A stretch of DNA of 6,738 nt from DAOOOU01 sp964435635 (GTDB lineage: Bacteria > Bacillota_I > Bacilli_A > RF39 > UBA660). Under the pieces are notes generated by a model. That model saw only the letters and a program-made list of their open reading frames with translations. It was not told where the DNA came from and ran no database searches. Shown here in pieces: positions 1-5,761 of this stretch (position 1 is the stretch's first letter; each line of letters starts with the position of its first letter). The stretch lies in NCBI GenBank assembly GCA_964435635.1, contig CAYSZU010000032.1, forward strand, positions 1 to 6,738, in the 5' to 3' direction. Both the position numbers and the translations under genes were made by a program.

Positions 1-2
1 AA

Positions 3-44
3 GAGATAGGGGGTAACAACTTCTATCTAACTGGTACCATTTAA
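3..44 (+). CDS. possible C-terminal end of an upstream gene (partial)
   Basis: Of the three forward frames at the left edge only this one stays open for more than five codons. It reads EIGGNNFYLTGTI and stops at TAA 42-44. A terminator hairpin starts five bases later, which is where one would expect the end of a gene. With only thirteen residues visible the product cannot be identified, and chance cannot be excluded. The call rests mostly on the stop-then-terminator arrangement. Confidence 0.35.
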   Translation, partial: EIGGNNFYLTGTI

Positions 45-48
45 TAAT

Positions 49-77
49 AAATCAAACTATAATTAGTTTGATTTTTT
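49..77 (+). terminator. rho-independent terminator of the upstream gene
   Basis: An 11-bp stem (AAATCAAACTA at 49-59 pairing with TAGTTTGATTT at 64-74) closes a TAAT loop, and the T-run extends through 77. The stem has only two G-C pairs, normal for an AT-rich genome. It lies just after the TAA at 42-44 and just before the promoter of the next unit, so it insulates the 1042-residue gene from upstream transcription. Confidence 0.75.
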
Positions 78-82
78 AATGC

Positions 83-111
83 TTGTTTATTAAAAATAAT
101 TATAATATATT
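83..111 (+). promoter_or_regulatory. candidate sigma-A promoter for the 1042-residue gene
   Basis: TTGTTT at 83-88 and TATATT at 106-111 are separated by 17 bp, which would start transcription near 118 and leave a leader of about 27 bases. A perfect TATAAT also lies at 101-106, but no -35-like hexamer sits at a good distance from it. The region between the terminator and the ribosome binding site has no other role. Which -10 is used is uncertain. Confidence 0.45.
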
Positions 112-144
112 AGTATTAGGATATGATTAAGGGAGATGAGCGTA

Positions 145-3100
145 ATGAAAATATCACAGCGAATTAAGCTAAATTCCCTATATAGTCGTCAAGTTGTTAA
201 AAAGATTCGATACTTAGGTGTTGCAGATGAAGAGATTAATTATTTAATAAATAACTTTGAGTTAATAAAAAGCATTTGCCAAGGTGATTTTGGTTATAAC
301 CTACCATATGTTTTATATCTATTTAATAAATTTGATCTATTTAATGTTGATATAATTTTAAAAACTATTCAAGAACTAAATCTTGGGACATCTGCTTTAT
401 TAACTGAAGGGGCCGAAGATATCCTTATTAGAAGATTAAAAAAACGCGAGCCAATTTCAATGGCTGGTTTTAAAAAATTAAAGGATATTTATCCTGAACT
501 TTTTTTAGATGAATATACCCCTTACATTAAAGAAATTATTATTAAGATCATTGAAACTGAAGAAATACTTAGTACTAAGGAAAGTATTTCTTTATTAAAA
601 CTAGATTCAAAGTTTCCTGTTTTTTCAAAAAAAATATTTAGTGATACAGTCAATCGGGCAATTGATCTAGTAGGCATTGATAAAGTAAGAGAAATAATCA
701 AAAATACTACTTCTGAAGAGCATAGTGAGTATTATTTGCTTTGGGTAATAAATAGGGCAAACGAAAATAAAGATAATCAATTAGAAATCGATAAATATAT
801 TTTGGGAAAACTAGGAATAAATATCGCCCCTGAACTTATTTTAAAAAACCCTAATTATCAAGGGCTGCCCTTTGATATTAAGAGTTCAATAACTGATGAA
901 CAAATTAATACTGATATTTTTGAGCTAGATTATTTAAAATATGGTAATTATGAAGACTATTATAAATTTGCAAAATCAATTTCTACTGATTTAATTAAAA
1001 CCTTATATAATTACTTAACAGTTGGAGAGATAAAAGATTTTATAAGAACAGCTTATTCAAACTTATATCTCCTTGATTTAAATGCTAAAAGGAGTCAGGA
1101 GCAACATCAGTTATTTCTTCATAATGATGCCACCAATAATTTATCAAGCGCCGCTGATTTATTACTGACAGGAAATTTGAATGGAATTTTAGCGGTTGTT
1201 AAACAAGCGGACGATATTGTTAAAATATATGAGTGTCTTTATTATGTGGCAATGTTTGGTAAGACGGACAAACATGATAATTATAATAAAATTATTGAGC
1301 TAATGCCTACTTTTAATGATATTTCTGATTTAAAAAAAGAATATTTAGTTACCAATTGTTATTTTTCAATTAATGAGTGGTTAAAAGTTTATAACGGGGA
1401 AGAACTTGATATAAATTTTGTTGAGGCTCTACCAGTTACAATGGCTAATATTGCTAAACAAAAACAAGGGGAGTATCAAAGATTTATAAATAGTGAAATC
1501 ATTAAGTCTTTTTTTGCCGAGCGTCAAGATACCTATTTAGAATATTCACGGGCTTTATTAGGATCTGCTATAACATTTGGTTTTTTTGAAAATGAAAGTA
1601 ATAGTTTAGATAATGCGATGGCCTGTTTTAGTTTTTTTATTAATAATAATGAGCAACTTAATAAATTTAAAACTGTTTTCTCCCGAATCTCAGTTGGTAT
1701 TGATCAAGGCTTTTTGCTTGATTTAAGAGAAAATTATAAACTCTTAGCTGCTTACTCTAGTAAAGAACTAGAGACTATGTTTAATAATCTTCGCGAAGCT
1801 CAAGCCTATAATAGTTTTCTAAAATTTAAAACGGTTCAAGAATTAATAGATTATAGCGTCCTTAACTATAATGGTGTAAACCCGTCTTTTGCGTATGCTG
1901 CTGGATTAATGAAAACCTTCGGTGTTCTTCGCGAAGATTATGATAAGGTGGAAAAACCTTTTGAAGTAGGAGTCGAAAGGGAATTTTCTTCTTTACCTTA
2001 TATAAGTGGTCAAGTTGATAATTTAACTTTCAAGACTATTAAACTTTCGGACAGTTATTTAATGTATTTTGATTTAAAAAATAATATTAAAAATTTTAGT
2101 GAAACAGAAAAAGCAAAGGTATTAACTAGTAATAATATTAGAATTATTGAAATAAATGATGAATCAGGAAAAACTATCGACATTCTTGAAGTTAAAAGGA
2201 CAGCTGATAATCAAATAATTTTAGCATCACTTATGGGTAATCAGCTTAGCCAAAGATTAGGAGAAAAAATTATTGCTGCTTATCAAGAAAAATTAAAGGC
2301 CGGAGATTCAATTGCTTCAGCCGCTTTAACTGATGATATTTCAAAATATAATGATGAATACACTGGTAATAACCAATATAATGATGAGCCCGATGTAATT
2401 AGTAATCGGAGGTTAACAGAACCAGAATATGAAAAAGTAAAAAAGATAGTTGAAGTTGCTTTTAAGGCTAATTACGAGGCGAATATGATTCCGGGGGTAT
2501 TAGCTAATATAAATGATTTAACCAATAATAATAGTATTATTATTGGTCGGGATTGGGTTATTATTTATAATCCAAAAGAAAAAGGTTTACATCTTGAACT
2601 AATAGTCAGATTTAATCGCAACGATAATAAAGATAGTCTTGGTCGCAAGGAAATGAGAGCAACCCTAAATAATATTATTAAATCAACTACAGAAGTAATT
2701 GATGTCGCCGCAATGAGCACCTCATATTATACTTTTGCTAAAATGGCAATGAATGGCGAGATTTTAATTTTAAAAGATAAATTTGTGAAGGCTAATATTG
2801 CTGATAATCCAATGTTTACTACAACAGAAACGGTTAATAATTATTGTGATGAGAATGATCAAATCAATTTCGATTTTGCTAATGGTGAAATTAATATTAT
2901 TAATTATCCTAATTACTCAATGGAATCGATTCAAACAATTAATTATGTTAAGTTTATTTCTGCTGCTCAAGAATTAAGTCCTGACCAGCTACAAAAACTT
3001 GAAATTCAAAAAAAGATATATTCTCAGGTTGTTGAACGAATTGAAAGAGCTCGAGAAAAAGATCGCCAAGCGAATCATGAGGGCAGATTAAAAGATGATG

Positions 3101-3273
3101 AATTATATCAGAACATGTCATATGAAGAACTTGCTACTCAGCCTAGTTTGGCCGGGATTAAAAACTTGCGCTTATATTCAATCAAGTATCTTCGTTATCT
3201 AGCAAACCGTTATACTTTGATCAAAACTAATGGCCCAGGTTATGTCCCGATTTCTGCGACGCGCGCAAGATAA
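145..3273 (+). CDS. large uncharacterised protein, 1042 aa
   Basis: I do not recognise this protein. The reading frame is open from 136, but AAGGGAG at 129-135 abuts the ATG at 136 and sits nine bases before the ATG at 145. The product therefore probably begins MKISQRIK. No signal peptide or membrane segment is apparent, so it should be cytosolic. Roughly residues 1-600 look mostly alpha-helical, rich in Leu, Ile, Lys and Asn. About 600-710 has beta-type stretches such as NNIRIIEI and IDILEVK. About 725-757 is an Asn/Asp-rich linker. About 758-930 reads as a mixed alpha/beta domain with DWVIIYNP and LHLELIVRFN. About 950-985 is a highly charged helix that could form a coiled coil. No Walker, nuclease or protease motif could be spotted. 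It heads a unit with a small basic protein and an NDT-like gene. The end overlaps the next reading frame, so the true C-terminus may be longer. Confidence 0.85.
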   Translation: MKISQRIKLNSLYSRQVVKKIRYLGVADEEINYLINNFELIKSICQGDFGYNLPYVLYLFNKFDLFNVDIILKTIQELNLGTSALLTEGAEDILIRRLKKREPISMAGFKKLKDIYPELFLDEYTPYIKEIIIKIIETEEILSTKESISLLKLDSKFPVFSKKIFSDTVNRAIDLVGIDKVREIIKNTTSEEHSEYYLLWVINRANENKDNQLEIDKYILGKLGINIAPELILKNPNYQGLPFDIKSSITDEQINTDIFELDYLKYGNYEDYYKFAKSISTDLIKTLYNYLTVGEIKDFIRTAYSNLYLLDLNAKRSQEQHQLFLHNDATNNLSSAADLLLTGNLNGILAVVKQADDIVKIYECLYYVAMFGKTDKHDNYNKIIELMPTFNDISDLKKEYLVTNCYFSINEWLKVYNGEELDINFVEALPVTMANIAKQKQGEYQRFINSEIIKSFFAERQDTYLEYSRALLGSAITFGFFENESNSLDNAMACFSFFINNNEQLNKFKTVFSRISVGIDQGFLLDLRENYKLLAAYSSKELETMFNNLREAQAYNSFLKFKTVQELIDYSVLNYNGVNPSFAYAAGLMKTFGVLREDYDKVEKPFEVGVEREFSSLPYISGQVDNLTFKTIKLSDSYLMYFDLKNNIKNFSETEKAKVLTSNNIRIIEINDESGKTIDILEVKRTADNQIILASLMGNQLSQRLGEKIIAAYQEKLKAGDSIASAALTDDISKYNDEYTGNNQYNDEPDVISNRRLTEPEYEKVKKIVEVAFKANYEANMIPGVLANINDLTNNNSIIIGRDWVIIYNPKEKGLHLELIVRFNRNDNKDSLGRKEMRATLNNIIKSTTEVIDVAAMSTSYYTFAKMAMNGEILILKDKFVKANIADNPMFTTTETVNNYCDENDQINFDFANGEINIINYPNYSMESIQTINYVKFISAAQELSPDQLQKLEIQKKIYSQVVERIERAREKDRQANHEGRLKDDELYQNMSYEELATQPSLAGIKNLRLYSIKYLRYLANRYTLIKTNGPGYVPISATRAR
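2521..2547. repeat. inverted repeat inside the large gene, 13-bp arms
   Basis: ACCAATAATAATA at 2521-2533 is the exact reverse complement of 2535-2547, with a single G between the arms. It encodes Thr-Asn-Asn-Asn-Ser-Ile-Ile-Ile-Gly, in which AAT and ATT codons mirror each other, so chance codon usage may explain it. There is no T-run after it, so it is not a terminator. Confidence 0.6.
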
Positions 3274-3517
3274 AAAAATATGTCAGGCAAATGTTTTGAA
3301 TAAAGCAAAAAGAACTTACGCTAAAGGGCAAGCAATGGATCAAGCAGAGCGCAATTTTTATCATCAAATGGAATCAGCTAAGGAATACCGGAAAATGTGT
3401 AAAAAAGAACCAAATAAATGGATCTTAATTGAATGCTCAAAGAATGGCAAGATGCTGCCAAAAGAAGAGATCAACGCAACAATTTATGCAACAATCAAAG
3501 CGCAAAATATTATTTAG
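3230..3517 (+). CDS. small basic protein of unknown function; start uncertain, up to 95 aa
   Basis: This frame opens after a TGA at 3218-3220 and runs to TAG 3515-3517. It overlaps the last 44 bases of the large gene in the +1 frame. The ATG at 3230 has no Shine-Dalgarno and the ATG at 3242 has only AGG two bases away. A TTG lies at 3296. The ATG at 3335 has the best site, AAAGGG at 3323-3328, and would give a 60-residue protein. The sequence between 3272 and 3335 (KKICQANVLNKAKRTYAKG) looks genuinely coding, so coding may extend upstream. It could be a translationally coupled gene or the frameshifted C-terminus of the large protein. The product is Lys-rich with cysteines in KKIC, KMC and IEC contexts and no membrane segment. 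Its stop codon merges with the next gene's ribosome binding site, implying co-transcription. I recognise no family. Confidence 0.6.
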   Translation: MAQVMSRFLRRAQDKKICQANVLNKAKRTYAKGQAMDQAERNFYHQMESAKEYRKMCKKEPNKWILIECSKNGKMLPKEEINATIYATIKAQNII

Positions 3518-3526
3518 GAGGATTAT

Positions 3527-3951
3527 ATGATTACTGTTTTTTTAGGAGGAACTTGCAACAAGTCAACTTGGCGTGATGAATTAATTGCCAAGTTAGATGA
3601 AAGTAAAATCAAAGCTTTTAATCCTGTTGTTTCAACTTGGACCGAAGGCGCTCAAATTAATGAACTCTACCATCGGAAGAACGATGATTATTGATATATG
3701 TTCTAACTCCAGAAATACCACCATACAACTCAATGTCTGATGCTGAAGTTGTTGATGATAGTAATAAAAGACCCGAACGGACTATTTTTTGTGTTTTAAA
3801 TGAAAGAGGGGGAAAAACCTTTAATGAGCATCAACAGAAGGGGATTTCAATGCTTAAAAAGATTCTAACAGAAAATAAAGTTAATATTTTTAATAGCCTA
3901 GATGAGGTTGCTGATTACTTAAATAAAGCCACAAAAAAAGATTCTAATTAA
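3527..3951 (+). pseudogene. nucleoside 2-deoxyribosyltransferase-like protein, split by a 1-nt frameshift
   Basis: A strong Shine-Dalgarno, AGGAGG at 3516-3521, precedes ATG 3527. The first frame gives 55 residues beginning MITVFLGGTCNKSTWRDELI and ends at TGA 3692-3694. The -1 frame continues from 3691 with IYVLTPEIPPYNS, AEVVDDSNKRPERTIFCVL, FNEHQQKG and SLDEVADYLN, ending at TAA 3949-3951. Joined, about 141 residues match the layout I know for the nucleoside 2-deoxyribosyltransferase-like family (Nuc_deoxyri_tr2). That layout has an N-terminal LGG nucleotide-binding loop, a CDYCLYVLTP-like strand, the AEVVDDSNKRP helix carrying the presumed catalytic Glu, and a C-terminal SLDEVADYL helix. 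Adding one pyrimidine between 3693 and 3694 restores DDYCIYVLTPE, which suggests a single-base loss. Such enzymes cleave or exchange N-glycosidic bonds of (deoxy)nucleosides or nucleotides; the substrate here is unknown. It could be a real lesion or a sequencing error, since both halves otherwise look well preserved. Confidence 0.85.
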
Positions 3952-3965
3952 ATAGAATCTTTTTT
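3933..3965. terminator. bidirectional rho-independent terminator
   Basis: AAAAAAGATTCTA at 3934-3946 pairs with TAGAATCTTTTTT at 3953-3965 around a six-base loop. The A-run on one side and T-run on the other make it work on both strands. It ends the rightward unit and the leftward InlB-B gene, whose stop is at 3968-3970. The stop codon of the NDT-like gene (TAA 3949-3951) lies in its loop, so the left arm is coding sequence. Confidence 0.85.
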
Positions 3966-3967
3966 AA

Positions 3968-4720
3968 TTAATTTTTCGGGAAGAAGACTCCGAAGATAAA
4001 TCTTGTTGCTAGTGATGCAGCACCAACAGTTGCTGAACCACCAGGCAAATATTCTCTAACTTTTTTTATAACTTCAGGTTTGATAATTGGTTCTACCTTT
4101 TTGCTCGGAGTAGAATCAGGTTTGATAATTGGTTCTACCTTTTTGCTCGGAGTAGAAGAAGCTAACTGCCATTTAGCAACTAATGTCATACTATTCATTA
4201 TTGGTAAATTAAAATCAAAGTATTCTTTATCTAAATACCAACCTTTAAAAACATAATTTTTTCTAGTTGGATTAAGTGGTGGGCTAATAGCTGAGCCTTG
4301 TCTAACTTCGATTGGTAGAACTTCTGAACCACCATTAGAATCAAAAGTTACTAATAAAAGCGGTGCTAAATCATTTTCCCAAACAGCAGTTAAAATAATA
4401 TCGCTAGTAATTTTAGTATTAAAATCAAAAACAACTTTGTTTAATTGCCATTCAACAAAAACAAATGCTTCTTTAGTTGGATTAGCTGGTTTAACAGCTT
4501 TATTATTCTTAAGTACTAGTTGCTTTTCAACAATACTACCACCATTAGAATCAAAAGTTACCATAAACTTTCGATTATCTTTTTCTGCTTTAATATTTAA
4601 TGATACTACTCCAGAAATCATTAATAATATTATTAATGCTGCATCAATCAGCAAAAATAGTTTTTTTGATTTTGGAAAGCTTTTAAAACCAACCAAATTA
4701 TCTTTCTTATTTTCTTTCAT
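3968..4720 (-). CDS. membrane-anchored surface protein with two InlB-B (Listeria-Bacteroides) repeats
   Basis: AAGGTGGG at 4729-4736 on the minus strand lies about nine bases before the ATG at 4720, but only about three before the ATG at 4726. The shorter start, MKENKKDN, is therefore preferred (250 aa). Numbering from the upstream Met, residues 23-45 form one hydrophobic segment after a Lys-rich stretch: a signal anchor or uncleaved signal peptide. Two InlB-B repeats follow at about 55-118 and 125-188. Each opens with VTFDSNGGS and carries the NPT...F..W motif and a closing A.W (the second reads NPTRKNYVFKGWYLD ... TLVAKW). Such repeats form small beta-grasp-like folds in secreted and surface proteins. 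A 14-residue unit, STPSKKVEPIIKP plus D or E, then occurs twice at 191-218 as a likely spacer. The C-terminus has LPGGSATVGAASL and ends FFPKN, at most a degenerate sortase-like signal. The ligand is unknown. Single-gene unit with its own promoter. Confidence 0.85.
   Translation of the reverse strand: MKENKKDNLVGFKSFPKSKKLFLLIDAALIILLMISGVVSLNIKAEKDNRKFMVTFDSNGGSIVEKQLVLKNNKAVKPANPTKEAFVFVEWQLNKVVFDFNTKITSDIILTAVWENDLAPLLLVTFDSNGGSEVLPIEVRQGSAISPPLNPTRKNYVFKGWYLDKEYFDFNLPIMNSMTLVAKWQLASSTPSKKVEPIIKPDSTPSKKVEPIIKPEVIKKVREYLPGGSATVGAASLATRFIFGVFFPKN
4074..4157 (-). repeat. perfect in-frame tandem repeat, 2 x 42 bp
   Basis: Bases 4074-4115 and 4116-4157 are identical at all 42 positions, including silent third positions. 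They encode two copies of a 14-residue Pro/Lys-containing spacer in the InlB-B protein. Identity at silent sites points to recent duplication by slippage or recombination, and the 42-bp unit preserves the frame if copy number changes. Confidence 0.95.
4328..4351 (-). repeat. 24-bp direct repeat, copy in InlB-B repeat 2
   Basis: The same 24 bases recur at 4538-4561, exactly 210 bp (70 codons) away. Both copies encode the VTFDSNGG opening of an InlB-B repeat. The identical silent positions suggest the two domains arose by internal duplication or exchange sequence. Confidence 0.85.
4538..4561 (-). repeat. 24-bp direct repeat, copy in InlB-B repeat 1
   Basis: Partner of the repeat at 4328-4351. 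It marks the start of the first InlB-B domain. Recombination between the two copies would delete one complete 70-residue repeat in frame. Confidence 0.85.
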
Positions 4721-4746
4721 AATCATGTCCCACCTTAACTATCCCA

Positions 4747-4774
4747 ATTATATCATATTTTTTTTTTATGGGAA
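4747..4774 (-). promoter_or_regulatory. promoter of the InlB-B gene with an A10 tract in the spacer
   Basis: Read on the minus strand, TTCCCA (4774-4769) and a perfect TATAAT (4752-4747) are 16 bp apart. The spacer is T, ten consecutive A (4767-4758), then TATGA. The -35 matches consensus at only four of six positions. The -10 lies about 10 bases upstream of the Shine-Dalgarno, giving a short leader. The homopolymer places promoter spacing under slippage control. Confidence 0.55.
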
Positions 4775-4821
4775 GAGTCATGGCCAATATTTTTGCAAAT
4801 ATATACAAAAAAATGTAAAGG

Positions 4822-4850
4822 AAAAACACCACTAATTAAATGGTGTTTTA
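4822..4850 (-). terminator. rho-independent terminator of the 255-aa membrane protein gene
   Basis: A 9-bp stem (AAACACCA at 4824-4831 within the left arm, TGGTGTTT at 4841-4848 within the right arm) closes a nine-base loop. On the minus strand it is followed by five U residues (4826-4822). It begins about 19 bases after the stop codon at 4871-4869 and separates this gene from the InlB-B promoter. Confidence 0.75.
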
Positions 4851-4868
4851 TAGAATTAATAAATTGAT

Positions 4869-5636
4869 TTAAAAATTATAGGCAACACTACTAAAGTAAT
4901 ATTGATTATCTAAACCCTTTTTAAAAGTATAGTCATAAACAAAGAAATCAACTCCGTCTTTAGTTTCTATTCCTAATTCATCAACTTTAATCTCATAAAC
5001 TTGAATTATTAGATGCAAGGCGCTTTTTGATTCTTCAACGGCTAATAAAACACTCGTTTCACCAGGCGTAGATCCTTCACAACCATAAGGTGCCCATTCA
5101 CCAACCAAAGTATCATCTTGACTATTATAATTAAAATTATAACCGTGATAAAAAGCGTTTTTAATAGCTGTTTTATCAAATGTAATGGCTGATCCAAATA
5201 TCTTTTCGATTGCTTCATCTACTTTAGCACTTGGAATTTTTAAAACGACATCTTTTTCTTTAATATTATCTGGGCTTGGAATCAACTTAGCTAATTCCAG
5301 CTGTTTAAACATTAGTGTTTGTTGATCAGTTTTAATCATAGTCTCTCCGGTAATAGCTTCTCCATTAGCTAGTTGTGGATAATCAGCTAAAGCCCAAAAA
5401 TAACCTTCGGCACAAGCCCCACAATCAGTCACCCAAGTATATAATTCCTTAACTTCTGCTGATTGTCTTGTTAAAGGTAAATGCTCTTGGGGAAGCTTTT
5501 CATTTAAATTAGAATTGTCCTTCTTAAAATTGTTTTCATAATAATCGTAACTAAAAATTCCAATAATGCCTAACATTAAAGCAATAACAATAATGAGGAT
5601 TTCAATATTACGAATTCTTCTTTTTGTTTTTCCCAT
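4869..5636 (-). CDS. membrane-anchored protein of unknown function, 255 aa
   Basis: The ATG at 5636 is preceded on the minus strand by AAAGGA at about eight bases, so the start is secure. The protein begins with a basic stretch (MGKTKRRIRN). Residues 11-30 form a hydrophobic segment with no lipobox cysteine, giving a signal anchor with the remaining 225 residues outside the cell. After a polar linker (about 31-60) comes a globular part. It contains TDCGACAEGYFW (Cys72, Cys75 in a CxxC arrangement) and, farther on, WAPYGCEGSTPGETS (Cys186). The C-terminal part is beta-like, with VDFFVYDYTF and YYFSSVAYNF at the end. The CxxC could be redox-active, metal-binding or a disulfide, but no thioredoxin fold is evident. 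I recognise no family. It is transcribed alone from a strong promoter, divergently from engB. Confidence 0.8.
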   Translation of the reverse strand: MGKTKRRIRNIEILIIVIALMLGIIGIFSYDYYENNFKKDNSNLNEKLPQEHLPLTRQSAEVKELYTWVTDCGACAEGYFWALADYPQLANGEAITGETMIKTDQQTLMFKQLELAKLIPSPDNIKEKDVVLKIPSAKVDEAIEKIFGSAITFDKTAIKNAFYHGYNFNYNSQDDTLVGEWAPYGCEGSTPGETSVLLAVEESKSALHLIIQVYEIKVDELGIETKDGVDFFVYDYTFKKGLDNQYYFSSVAYNF

Positions 5637-5659
5637 TTTATAATCCTTTCTATAATATC

Positions 5660-5688
5660 ATTATACATTTAATTAAATGTTATTTCAA
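5660..5688 (-). promoter_or_regulatory. strong sigma-A promoter of the 255-aa membrane protein gene
   Basis: On the minus strand TTGAAA (5688-5683) and TATAAT (5665-5660) are separated by exactly 17 bp. The -10 is perfect and the -35 matches five of six positions. Transcription would start near 5653, leaving a leader of about 17 bases that contains the ribosome binding site. A palindrome occupies the spacer. Confidence 0.8.
5665..5680. promoter_or_regulatory. perfect 16-bp palindrome in the promoter spacer, possible operator
   Basis: ACATTTAATTAAATGT is its own reverse complement. It lies between the -35 and -10 of the leftward promoter, sharing one base with the -10. That is the classic position for a repressor dimer to block RNA polymerase. 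Its AT-only core makes chance occurrence in this genome easier, so the operator role is inference. Confidence 0.45.
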
Positions 5689-5698
5689 TAACTCTTCT

Positions 5699-5737
5699 TT
5701 GTCATAATTTGCTTTATTTTTTATAATCAGTTATAAT
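5699..5737 (+). promoter_or_regulatory. two overlapping sigma-A promoters for engB
   Basis: TTGTCA (5699-5704) and TATAAT (5722-5727) are 17 bp apart. A second pair, TTGCTT (5709-5714) and TATAAT (5732-5737), is also 17 bp apart and shifted by 10 bp. The upstream pair is closer to consensus. Starts would fall near 5734 and 5744, giving leaders of about 28 and 18 bases before the ATG at 5762. Confidence 0.7.
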
Positions 5738-5761
5738 TGTTCTACGTAGGTGATAGTCAAT

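Noticed and set aside
136..144. ATG 136 as start of the large gene, and likewise 4726, GTG 5750 and ATG 6410 as starts of their genes
   Set aside because: At 136 and 4726 the Shine-Dalgarno is too close, GTG 5750 lies inside it, and ATG 6410 has none and falls at the predicted transcription start. The next in-frame ATG is better placed in each case.
1790..1936. Two copies of the palindrome CTTCGCGAAG (near 1790 and 1928)
   Set aside because: Both lie in coding sequence for Leu-Arg-Glu and are explained by the shared residues. There is no further symmetry or regular spacing.
3686..3694. Programmed -1 frameshifting to express the full NDT-like protein
   Set aside because: The bases before the TGA (GATTATTGA) do not form an X-XXY-YYZ slippery heptamer, and this family is not known to need frameshifting.
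3692..3694. TGA read as tryptophan (mycoplasma code)
   Set aside because: Reading through it gives only three more sense codons before TAA in that frame. Intact genes in the window use TGG for Trp and contain no in-frame TGA.
3691..3951. Second half of the NDT-like gene as an independent gene starting at TTG 3691
   Set aside because: No ribosome binding site precedes it, and its sequence begins in the middle of a conserved family strand. It is the downstream part of a frameshifted gene.
4785..4803. Short inverted repeat ATATTT/AAATAT upstream of the InlB-B promoter
   Set aside because: The six-base AT-only arms are expected by chance in this composition, and the site lies upstream of the -35 without further support.
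4437..4835. Forward open frame of 132 codons opposite the InlB-B gene
   Set aside because: It is antisense to a gene with clear family repeats, has no Shine-Dalgarno, and its translation shows no domain. It runs through the promoter and intergenic DNA.
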